This document shows, in pieces, positions 1-6,900 of a stretch of 10,132 nt of DNA. Made by a program: the position numbers and the translations under genes. The notes beneath the pieces are model-generated. The model saw only the letters and a list, made by a program, of their open reading frames with translations. It was not told the origin of the DNA and searched no databases. Positions within the stretch are counted from its first letter, which is position 1, and each line of letters begins with the position of its first letter. The DNA comes from Planctomycetaceae bacterium (lineage in GTDB: Bacteria; Planctomycetota; Planctomycetia; Planctomycetales; Planctomycetaceae), in the NCBI GenBank assembly GCA_015487825.1, contig WFOZ01000959.1, positions 1 through 10,132 of the forward strand, in the 5' to 3' direction.

Positions 1-548
1 AGCCTGGCGATTTGCGAAATCAATACGGCGAAGAATTCGGTCAACGTTGTTTACTGGCTCGTCGGCTGATTGAACGAGGAACCCGATTTGTCGAAGTTTC
101 GTTCAATCTCACGTTCGTCAACGGCACCGGCTGGGATACTCACAACGAAGGGCAACTGAAACAGCACCTGCTGATTCAGGGTCTCGACCAAGCGTTCGCG
201 ACACTTTTGAAAGATCTCGAACAGAAAAAACTGCTCGATAAAACACTCGTGGTGATTGCAACCGAATTCGGTCGCCCCGCCAAGTTCGATGCAGGCGGCG
301 GGCGCGGGCATCACGCCAAAGCGTTTTCGGGCGTTCTGGCAGGAGCGGGATTAAAAACCGGTCAGGCAATCGGGCAGACCGACGAACTGGGCGAACTGCA
401 CGTTTCCGGCCCAAAAATTTCCGTCCCCGACTGGTTCGCCACCATTTACGCCGCGATGGGCATCGACTACACCAACGAAATGTACGCAGGCGACCGCCCC
501 GTCCCCCTCACCGATGGCGGCACCGCGATCGCAGAACTGTTTGCATAA
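1..548 (+). CDS. DUF1501 domain-containing protein, C-terminal part (5' end outside window)
   Basis: The reading frame is open from the left edge (first full codon at position 3) to the TAA at 546-548, so only about the last 181 residues are present. DUF1501 proteins are usually some 400-490 residues and distantly resemble the alkaline phosphatase/sulfatase fold; their reaction is unknown. Family landmarks seen here are [11 protein letters not shown] near the start, then WDTH, ATEFGR, a GRGHH segment, and GQTDELGEL. The later DUF1501 gene at 7145-8626 has the same landmarks in the same order, and the two share the DNA string TTGTTTACTGGCTCGTCG. Here the usual GRDHH reads GRGHH, and the C-terminal tail is different, so it is a diverged paralogue rather than a recent duplicate. 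It is probably the last gene of an operon entering from the left, since a repeat and then accessory genes follow. The TTG at 12 is not a credible start because the conserved domain is already under way there. Confidence 0.9.
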   Translation, partial: PGDLRNQYGEEFGQRCLLARRLIERGTRFVEVSFNLTFVNGTGWDTHNEGQLKQHLLIQGLDQAFATLLKDLEQKKLLDKTLVVIATEFGRPAKFDAGGGRGHHAKAFSGVLAGAGLKTGQAIGQTDELGELHVSGPKISVPDWFATIYAAMGIDYTNEMYAGDRPVPLTDGGTAIAELFA

Positions 549-551
549 ATG

Positions 552-600
552 AATGCCTCTTATGGCTACGCCGCCCCGGTTAATAAATTAATCGGGGCCA
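552..600 (+). repeat. 49-bp interspersed repeat, copy 1, with palindromic core
   Basis: This segment matches 2260-2308 at 46 of 49 positions in the same orientation. Its core at 573-598 is a near-perfect dyad: arms of 12 nt (GCCCCGGTTAAT and ATTAATCGGGGC) around a 2-nt centre, with 11 of 12 positions complementary and the odd pair G-T. It starts three bases after the stop codon of the left-edge DUF1501 gene. The form suggests a REP- or MITE-like intergenic element. A classical intrinsic terminator is less likely because no T-tract follows the stem. The copy number in the genome cannot be seen from here. Confidence 0.8.
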
Positions 601-737
601 CTCGTATCGAATCTGTGCAATATACGCCTCTCAATCCCTTTGGAGGTACCAAAAGAATAACTGATGACGTCCTTTTCCATTCATATGAGTCGTCCATTTT
701 AACCCATCGTCTGGACCTGCAGGCACATTGCCGATAT

Positions 738-769
738 GATCACTCGGACTGTATGTCTATGTAGTGATC
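738..769. other. 7-bp dyad upstream of the 820 gene
   Basis: GATCACT (738-744) and AGTGATC (763-769) are perfect inverted repeats separated by 18 nt, about 50 nt before the ATG at 820. This could be an operator or a leader hairpin. It is short enough to occur by chance, and no regulator is known. Confidence 0.25.
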
Positions 770-819
770 GGAACTGAGGCAGCCTGCCAGTTAGAGCAAG
801 GGGGAGACGTGGGGGAATA

Positions 820-1629
820 ATGGGATTATTTGATCTGTTTAAATCAAAACCTAAATCGTCGAGCGACGATGCTGTTTCGGGAATTATGGTCACTCTTGAA
901 ATCGATGGTGACCAGTCTCTTTTCGTGCTTCTCACGAAAGATGGCACAATAAACCGTCTTGGAGATGGCAGTGAGGACAATACTGAGAATGACTTGTTCA
1001 TCGGATGCAGTAATCCGGAGTCTTTCCATCAGGTAAAGAAGTTTGCAAGGCCTGTTATCGATAACTGGATTGGAGCCTATGGATCTCCAGATCATAAGGG
1101 CAAACCATGCAAATTGCTTGTCGGTTTCCAGACAGATGACGGTAATGAACTCATTAGTCATTGGGAGTACGGCAGCCAATCACAGGGGCCACCTCCTGAT
1201 GTTACTAAGCTTGTCATCGGTGCAGTCAACGCAACTGATGCGTGGTGGCAGGAACAAAAGGAAATGACAGACCCGAACAAGACCAAAACGATGTCCGGTG
1301 AGGAACGCGAAATCGTAGTTGGCGGTTTGTATGCCACGCGTAACGAAGATAATACCTACGGAGTCATGAAAGTTTTGGTCGTTGATGAAGTTGCAGTTCA
1401 TTTGCGAGCATATGCAAATCGCTTTGAAGAACTTCCTTTGGGGATCGATCCTTCAGTTCTCACCTTGGGTAGCATTTCCGATGAGGGCGGTTTCGGGATC
1501 GGTCATTTTCCGTTGGCCAGGGAAGGGTTCTGGAATGGTGAGCCCGTATTGCTGAAAAAGACATCAGTCGCAGATGACGAACTTGATGGCTACCGCTTAT
1601 ATCTTGAGGCAATGGGCGGTTCTGAATAA
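820..1629 (+). CDS. Hypothetical two-part protein of unknown function, 269 aa
   Basis: The gene has an ATG start preceded by GGGGGA at 811-816 (very close) and by AGGGGGAG at 799-806. No signal peptide or membrane segment is visible, so a cytosolic protein is likely. It begins MGLFDLFKSK, a short basic lead-in common to many uncharacterised bacterial proteins, followed by a Ser/Asp linker. Residues about 20-145 form one probable alpha/beta domain, ending with an HWEYG motif at 114-118 and a WW pair at 142-143. After a charged linker, residues about 163-269 form a second compact domain: GGLYATRNEDNTYGVMKV, HLRAYANRFEELP, then GFGIGHFPLAREGF and DELDGYRLYLEAMGG. The second half resembles a family of uncharacterised proteins I associate with planctomycetes and myxobacteria; this is recollection, not a search. 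The gene lies between the two 49-bp repeats and 58 nt before another orphan gene in the same direction. An immunity- or SMI1-like role is conceivable but unsupported by any diagnostic motif. Confidence 0.8.
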   Translation: MGLFDLFKSKPKSSSDDAVSGIMVTLEIDGDQSLFVLLTKDGTINRLGDGSEDNTENDLFIGCSNPESFHQVKKFARPVIDNWIGAYGSPDHKGKPCKLLVGFQTDDGNELISHWEYGSQSQGPPPDVTKLVIGAVNATDAWWQEQKEMTDPNKTKTMSGEEREIVVGGLYATRNEDNTYGVMKVLVVDEVAVHLRAYANRFEELPLGIDPSVLTLGSISDEGGFGIGHFPLAREGFWNGEPVLLKKTSVADDELDGYRLYLEAMGGSE

Positions 1630-1687
1630 TCTCTCTACATTGTATCACAATAAGTAATTCTGATGCTGTTGCAGGATATCATTAATA

Positions 1688-2092
1688 ATGAACGGATCAG
1701 AATGGATTGACGCCCGAATTACGGAGTTGGTGGTCGAACATGGTGCTGTTCCGCCGCCGTGGTTCATGTTCCCCAATACTCATCCGTACGATATCTGCTG
1801 GCGTATGGGGGCCGGAGAATCTCACATGGCAGTGTTTTGTGTCTGGTGGGATCAACAGAAACACAACTTTGATGAATCACAACGGATTGAATACTTTCGC
1901 AAATGGCCACCACCGCCACGATGGCTCACATGGATGATGGATTTCGTTTGGGATCTCGAACCATGGGAATGCGAAGACCCTGAATCATTCGACTACTCTG
2001 AATACTTCACTCGTGTCGAAGAACTTGGTTTGGGAACGAAGGCTGAGTTTGAACGCGACATGGATGATCCCAGCACGGCTGGTTCATTCTGA
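1688..2092 (+). CDS. Hypothetical tryptophan-rich acidic protein, 134 aa
   Basis: The start is ATG with AGGA at 1673-1676, 11 nt upstream; the stop is TGA. It has no signal peptide or transmembrane helix. Ten of 134 residues are tryptophan (6, 25, 38, 53, 54, 73, 79, 82, 88, 93), far above a normal share, and they sit in ordered motifs: PPPWFMFPNTHPYDICWRMG (22-41), GESHM (43-47), VWWDQQ (52-57), RIEYFRKWPPPPRWL (66-80) and WDLEPWE (88-94). The last 40 residues are strongly acidic, with a DxSEYF-type stretch and a D/E-rich end. The motif pattern looks like a conserved small family rather than a spurious reading frame. I believe relatives occur in other planctomycetes, but cannot verify this. 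No enzymatic signature is evident, and a binding or inhibitor role is speculation. It may be co-transcribed with the 820 gene 58 nt upstream. Confidence 0.8.
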   Translation: MNGSEWIDARITELVVEHGAVPPPWFMFPNTHPYDICWRMGAGESHMAVFCVWWDQQKHNFDESQRIEYFRKWPPPPRWLTWMMDFVWDLEPWECEDPESFDYSEYFTRVEELGLGTKAEFERDMDDPSTAGSF

Positions 2093-2159
2093 TAGCCGTT
2101 CGCAAACTTTTACCGTTAGTAATCCAAATGGCTTGAAGACTAATATTCATTGGCGGGTG

Positions 2160-2198
2160 GCCTGGATTGTTTTTGCAATCTGGGCTGACAAAGTCAGC
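2160..2198 (+). other. Two overlapping stem-loops downstream of the 1688 gene
   Basis: GCCTGGATTG (2160-2169) pairs with CAATCTGGGC (2176-2185) around a TTTTTG loop: eight Watson-Crick pairs plus two G-U pairs if transcribed as plus-strand RNA. GCTGAC (2184-2189) pairs perfectly with GTCAGC (2193-2198) around AAA. The two stems share bases 2184-2185. They begin 68 nt after the stop codon. No T-tract follows, so this is not a textbook terminator; it may be an RNA-end structure or part of a repeat element. Confidence 0.4.
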
Positions 2199-2259
2199 AA
2201 GAGGTCTGTGCGATAACTTTCTCAATCATTCATACTCTCATATCAAATCACCTTTCCCC

Positions 2260-2308
2260 AATGCCTCTTACGGCTATGCCGCCCCGGTTAATAAATCAAT
2301 CGGGGCCA
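2260..2308 (+). repeat. 49-bp interspersed repeat, copy 2, with palindromic core
   Basis: This is the direct-orientation partner of 552-600, with three mismatches in 49 positions. The dyad core lies at 2281-2306, and its arms match at 10 of 12 positions. Read in the AAT GCC TCT frame, two of the three differences are synonymous (TAT/TAC, TAC/TAT) and one is not (TTA/TCA). It sits in a gene-free stretch after the two orphan genes, so the two copies bracket a segment of about 1.66 kb. Confidence 0.8.
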
Positions 2309-2324
2309 TCTGCGTCACTTACTT

Positions 2325-2340
2325 CTGGGGACAAAATTTC
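2325..2340 (+). repeat. Lone CTGGGGACAAA repeat-arm copy
   Basis: The first 11 bases are identical to the left arm of the inverted repeat at 8651-8667, after which the match decays. No opposing arm is visible nearby. It lies 16 nt after the second 49-bp repeat. It is a probable degenerate half of the same repeat family; an 11-base match could still be chance. Confidence 0.35.
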
Positions 2341-2536
2341 CTTCCTGGATAATTACGAAAATAATATCCGATCTACCCTACTGGTCCGTATTCGCTTTGA
2401 CCGTATAGTCAAAAAACACGAATCGATTCTTGCAACAATGCTTCCCCAAAGGGAGTGACTTCAGTAAACTAACTCTGGAGTACATCGGAATGGTTGGTTT
2501 GTTTTGTCAGCTGTAAACAGTGGGTGAGTTTCCGAT

Positions 2537-2553
2537 TTTGCGTTCGACGCAAA
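2537..2553 (+). other. Small hairpin before the FAH gene
   Basis: TTTGCGT (2537-2543) pairs perfectly with ACGCAAA (2547-2553) around a TCG loop. It ends 34 nt before the preferred FAH start at 2588 and 4 nt before the alternative ATG at 2558, whose ribosome-binding region it would sequester. It could be a leader structure; no function is shown. Confidence 0.3.
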
Positions 2554-2587
2554 GAAGATGACCATTAGTAGTATAGAGATAAATACC

Positions 2588-3457
2588 ATGAAAATTGCAA
2601 TGTTACAAACAGATGCCGGGCTCAAGCCGGTTGGTGTGGAAGTACAGGATAATGAATCTCGCTATGTTGATTTATGTGCAATCGACAGCAATCTGCCTGG
2701 TTCGTTGCTCGAAATCTTGCAACAACCTGAAGGACTTCAGCAGGCCGAAGTAGCGATGGCAATCGGCCTGGATAAAGAGACATTTGTTTCTGGAGACTTG
2801 CGGGCACCTGTTTCCGCCCCGGAGAAGGTCCTCTGCATCGGCTTGAATTACGGAGACCACGCACGCGAAACCAACGCAGAGATTCCGAGTGAACCTGTTT
2901 GTTTCGGAAAGTATGCCAATACGATTGGCGGGCCGGAATCTGCAATCGTGCTGCCAGATGTTTCGCAGGAGGTTGACTACGAAGCAGAGTTGGTGGTCGT
3001 GATTGGCAAACCGGCAAAAAATGTTTCGCAAGAAAACGCCTTGGATTATGTCGCTGGCTATATGGTGGGCAACGACGTTTCTGCTCGCGATTGGCAGAAA
3101 GGAAGACCGGGCGGCCAGTGGATGCTCGGAAAAACACCGGACACGTTCGCACCGATTGGTCCGTATCTGGTGACCAGCGACGAAGTGGGAGATCCCGGTC
3201 AGTTAGCAATTTCTCTGACACTCAACGGAGAAACGATGCAGGACAGTTCTACTGCAGAATTGATCTTCGGTATCGAACGCATCATCTCGCACCTGACTTT
3301 ATTGATGACACTTCAACCCGGGGACCTCATTTTCACCGGCACGCCTGCAGGTGTCGGCATGGCTCGCAATCCTCAGGTCTTTCTCAAACCGGGCGATCGA
3401 GTGAGCGTCACCATTGAAAAACTTGGTACACTGAGTAACCCGGTTGTTGGCCCGTAG
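2588..3457 (+). CDS. Fumarylacetoacetate hydrolase (FAH) family protein, 289 aa
   Basis: FAH-family enzymes are metal-dependent hydrolases, isomerases or decarboxylases acting on acyl-pyruvates and ring-cleavage products. Members include fumarylpyruvate hydrolase, 2-hydroxyhepta-2,4-diene-1,7-dioate isomerase and oxaloacetate decarboxylase. The catalytic domain spans about residues 78-288. It shows [10 protein letters not shown] (His91), the acidic metal ligands in [11 protein letters not shown] (Glu132, Glu134) and [11 protein letters not shown] (Asp163), then Lys182 in [13 protein letters not shown] and the GTPAGVG loop (251-257). All expected ligands are present, so it should be active. 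Residues 1-75 form the usual smaller N-terminal domain. No export signal is seen, so it is cytosolic. I prefer ATG 2588, because [16 protein letters not shown] matches family N-termini and TAGAGAT lies about 10 nt upstream. An in-frame ATG at 2558 would add ten atypical residues and has poor ribosome-site spacing. No catabolic partner gene is adjacent, so the substrate cannot be assigned. Confidence 0.93.
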   Translation: MKIAMLQTDAGLKPVGVEVQDNESRYVDLCAIDSNLPGSLLEILQQPEGLQQAEVAMAIGLDKETFVSGDLRAPVSAPEKVLCIGLNYGDHARETNAEIPSEPVCFGKYANTIGGPESAIVLPDVSQEVDYEAELVVVIGKPAKNVSQENALDYVAGYMVGNDVSARDWQKGRPGGQWMLGKTPDTFAPIGPYLVTSDEVGDPGQLAISLTLNGETMQDSSTAELIFGIERIISHLTLLMTLQPGDLIFTGTPAGVGMARNPQVFLKPGDRVSVTIEKLGTLSNPVVGP

Positions 3458-3946
3458 CAGGCTTGAGGATCTTCAAACTGACAGTAAACGGAATAACCGC
3501 GGCTATCGCTGCGCGGCTGATTTGTGCCGTGCTATGGGGCTGTAACTCCTTTTGTGCGTACAGGTTATGTTAAGGCTGATTTGCCCGCGTTACCCTCATT
3601 CGCTGTGTGAACCGCACAAAGGTCTCTACCAACGAAAAATGTTATTGACCAGTGCGCATCTCGATATATTTCCCAAACCGAGCCATTCCAGGTGTGCTCA
3701 AACGTTTACACCTGCCGCGGCGTGGTGGAAAATAGTCTGAAATCAGGCTGGCATTCAGATTTTCAATCAGGGCACTTGAAAAATTACGGGAACAAAAGTA
3801 GCATAAGTAAACTCTGATTGAAGAGTATTGCGGGTTTAATCTCTCAACCGGGGATCCCCCTCCATCCAGCCTCTGTAATCTCACGTTTGTTGTTCCGCCA
3901 TTTTCCAAGTTGTGGTGGATTCAGTAACGAAGCCAGGAGAACACAA
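3458..3946 (+). other. Non-coding leader between FAH gene and cytochrome operon
   Basis: No supported gene lies here. Reading frames on both strands are short and lack recognisable domains. Seen are a small dyad right after the FAH stop (TTGAGGATCTTCAA), a GC-rich patch around 3498-3520, an inverted repeat TTCAATCAG (3762-3770)/CTGATTGAA (3814-3822), a palindrome GGGGATCCCC (3850-3859) and a candidate promoter at 3776-3804. It probably carries the promoter and a 5' untranslated leader of the downstream operon. Confidence 0.5.
3776..3804 (+). promoter_or_regulatory. Candidate sigma-70-type promoter for the cytochrome/DUF1501 operon
   Basis: TTGAAA (3776-3781; 5 of 6 to TTGACA) is followed after 17 nt by TAGCAT (3799-3804; 4 of 6 to TATAAT). 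Transcription would start near 3811, giving a leader of about 135 nt before the GTG at 3947. The 9-bp inverted repeat 3762-3770/3814-3822 flanks this promoter on both sides, which could matter for regulation. Planctomycete promoters are poorly defined, so this is a pattern match only. Confidence 0.35.
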
Positions 3947-6900
3947 GTGCGATCTATCAGCCAGATGAATCGGTTAACTTACTTATCGGTGATTGCTTTA
4001 ATTGTGATAGCCATTCCGGCGTTGCTTTACTCTGCCGATGACATAAGCCAGAAGTTGCCCAGAGCCTCTACCGAGAAAATCGATTTCGGGAAACATATCC
4101 AGCCGATATTGCGAGCCAAGTGTTATTCGTGTCATGGTGCAGAGGAGCAGGAAGGTGGATTGCGGCTCGATATCAGTAATCGGGCACTGGCAGGAGGTGA
4201 CAGCGGTCGGGCGATTATTCCGAAGGATGCTGCCAATAGTTCTTTACTGATTCGCTCCGCCCGACTGGGGGAAGATGAGCCGATGCCTCCCGAAGATGAC
4301 GGGACACCATTAACGCCAGTTGAAGTATCACTTCTGCGAGCATGGATCGAACAGGGAGCAATCTGGCCTCAAAGTGCAGATCCTCAGGTTGCTCATAGTA
4401 AGCATTGGGCATTCCAACCTATCGGAAATCCTCAACCGCCTCAAGTAAAGCAGGCCGATTGGGTTCGTAATGGAATTGATGCTTTCATTCTGCGAAAGCT
4501 GGAAGCAGAAAAAATCAAGCCATCGCCCGAAGCAGATCGTGCTACATTGATCCGACGTCTTTATTTGGATTTAGTCGGTTTGCCTCCTTCTGTAGAGCAA
4601 TGGAATCAGGCGATGAGCGACAAGCGAGATGACTGGTATGAGCAACTTGTTGCAGAATTACTTCGCTCTCCCCGTTATGCAGAACGCTGGGGGCGTCATT
4701 GGCTTGATGTCGCACGCTACGCAGACAGTGACGGGTACGAGAAGGATAAAGCTCGCCCGTATGCCTGGCGCTGGCGTCATTGGGTACTCAATGCTATTAA
4801 CGAGGACATGCCTTTCGATCAGTTTACGATTGAGCAACTGGCTGGTGATCTGCTTCCGAATGCAACAATCGAACAGAAGGTGGCGACAGGTTTTAATCGT
4901 AATACGCTAATCAATCGGGAGGGGGGGACTGATCCGGAAGAAGACCGCGTAAAGCGAACCATGGATCGGACAAACACGCTTGGCTATGTCTGGTTGGGAA
5001 TGACGGTTGAATGTGGTCAGTGTCATACTCACAAGTACGATCCATTCACGCAAAAGGAATATTATGAGCTTTACGCCTTTTTCAATTCGATGAGTGAGCC
5101 TGATATTGGTGCTCCGCTGGAAAGCGAACTTGAAAAATATCAGATTGCCAAGGCTGCTTTCGATAAAGAACATGAGAAGTTTCTCATAGCGATCAGTAAT
5201 TACGAAAAGAATCAACTTCCTGATGCGTTAAAGAAGTGGGAACAGACTGATGCTAAGTCTCAAACAACTCCCGACTGGACAATTCTCAGGCCGCAAAGCG
5301 TGAGCTCGAAAAAAGGGACGACTTTGGAAGTGCTTGAAGATGGGTCGGTCTTTGCCAGTGGCAAACATCCCGGGCGACAGGAAGTTTACACACTTGTCTG
5401 TACAACTGATCTTGAAAATATCACCGGGTTACGGCTTGAAGCGATTACTGATGAGCGTCTTTCCGGTAATGGGCCCGGTCGTGGTCCGTTGGGTAATTTC
5501 CATGTGACACGATTTGATGTGACTGCTGCTCCGGTTGATGGTTCTTCAGAGCCGGTCAAGGTCTCTTTAGTGAAACCACAGGCTTCTTTTTCCGAAGCGG
5601 GGTATCCTGTTGAACGGGCGATTAATTCAAGTCCTACGAATGGCTGGTCTGTTTCGCCACGCCTTGGCGAAAATCATGTTGCAGCTTTCGAAGTCAAAAG
5701 TCCGATCAATTTTAAAGGAGGAACGAAGCTGACTATCGCGATCTGGCAAAGTTCCGTACTCAGGCATTTTCACGGATTGGGTCGCTTCCGTGTTTCAGTT
5801 ACAACCACTCCCACGGTAAAAGATAAACCACTTCCATTGCATGGATTGACCGACCAGACGCTTAAAATTCTGGCAACACCCTCGAACAAGCGGACCGAGG
5901 CGATGCAGCGGGAGTTACTGGATCATTTCCGTTATATCGATTCCGAATTCAGCAAGCTGCGCAAAGCCGTTGAAGAGCATGACAATAAAGCTCCTAAAAA
6001 TCCGTATCAGGTAACAAAGGCTCAGACGGTTGCGGAGCTTGTCAAACCTCGTAAAACGCATTATCTCATCCGCGGTGATTTTTTAACACCGGATTACGAA
6101 GTCCAGCCGGGGACACCCGCTCTATTTCCTGCTTTGAAGGTTCATGGTAAGAAACCGAACCGGCTCGATATGGCACGCTGGTTGTTTGATCCGAAGCACC
6201 CGCTTACTTCGCGTGTGACGACCAACCGTATCTGGGCTCACTATTTCGGGCGAGGCATTGTTCCTTCGCTTAACGATTTCGGTACGCAGGGCGAACCACC
6301 TTCGCATCCGGAATTACTGGACTGGCTTGCCCGCTGGTTTATGACACCAGTTGATCAGGGCGGGGCCGGCTGGCATTTGAAAAAACTTCATACGCTGATT
6401 GTCACTTCCGCCACCTACCGGCAATCTTCCAGAAACCGTCCGGAACTGGTAGAGCGGGATCCGTATAATTCCTGGCTTTCTCATCAGGTTCGCTTACGTG
6501 TTGAAGGAGAAATTGTACGAGATCTGGCGATCTCAGCCAGTGGATTGATCAAACACAAATTCGGTGGGCCAAGCGTGAGGCCGAAGCAGCCTGCCGGCGT
6601 TGCAATGCTCGGGTACGCCAACAGTGTCAAATGGAAAACAAGTCAGGGCGATGATCAATACCGCCGTGGTGTTTATACATTCTTCCAGAGAACTGTTCCG
6701 TTCCCGATGCTGACGACTTTCGATTCACCCGATTCAAACTTGAGCTGTGTCCGACGCGAACGTTCCAACACACCACTGCAGGCACTCACTTTATGGAATG
6801 ATCCCGTTTTCTTTGAATGTGCTCAGGCATTGGCCAGAAGAATCATCAATGAAGTTCCGGACTCAGACAAGCCGGAACAGACTAACGATGCACGTATTAA

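Larger units (their letters stand above)
2093..2587. other. Gene-poor intergenic stretch with repeat and hairpins
   Basis: No reading frame here shows a domain, a good ribosome site or a plausible protein composition. The stretch holds two overlapping hairpins (2160-2198), the second copy of the 49-bp repeat (2260-2308), a lone copy of a repeat arm also found near 8651 (2325-2340), a small dyad (TTTGAC/GTCAAA, 2396-2413) and a 7-bp hairpin (2537-2553) just before the FAH gene. No clear sigma-70-type promoter for the FAH gene could be picked out. Confidence 0.6.

Noticed and set aside
549..764. 71-codon reading frame abutting the DUF1501 stop
   Set aside because: Its first third is the 49-bp repeat, the rest has no protein-like pattern, and there is no clear ribosome site.
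2167..2352. 61-codon plus-strand frame running through repeat copy 2
   Set aside because: It is open only by chance through hairpins and repeat; there is no ribosome site and no domain.
2558..2587. Ten-codon upstream extension of the FAH gene
   Set aside because: The extra residues do not resemble family N-termini, and the ribosome-site spacing is poor; ATG 2588 is preferred.
2622..3221. 199-codon minus-strand frame opposite the FAH gene
   Set aside because: It is antisense to a gene with intact catalytic motifs; its composition is rich in Arg, Pro and Ser as expected for a shadow frame.
3498..3520. GC-rich patch as a structured RNA or riboswitch
   Set aside because: Only a 5-bp stem (CCGCG/CGCGG) could be drawn, with no known RNA motif.
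3552..3740. 62-codon plus-strand frame in the leader region
   Set aside because: No ribosome site, no domain and irregular composition; treated as non-coding.
3642..3908. 88-codon minus-strand frame opposite the leader
   Set aside because: I considered a remnant of a mobile-element gene, but no recognisable motif or terminal repeats support it.
3818..3946. N-terminal extension of the cytochrome protein from TTG 3818
   Set aside because: It would place 43 residues before a good signal peptide, while a strong AGGAG precedes GTG 3947.
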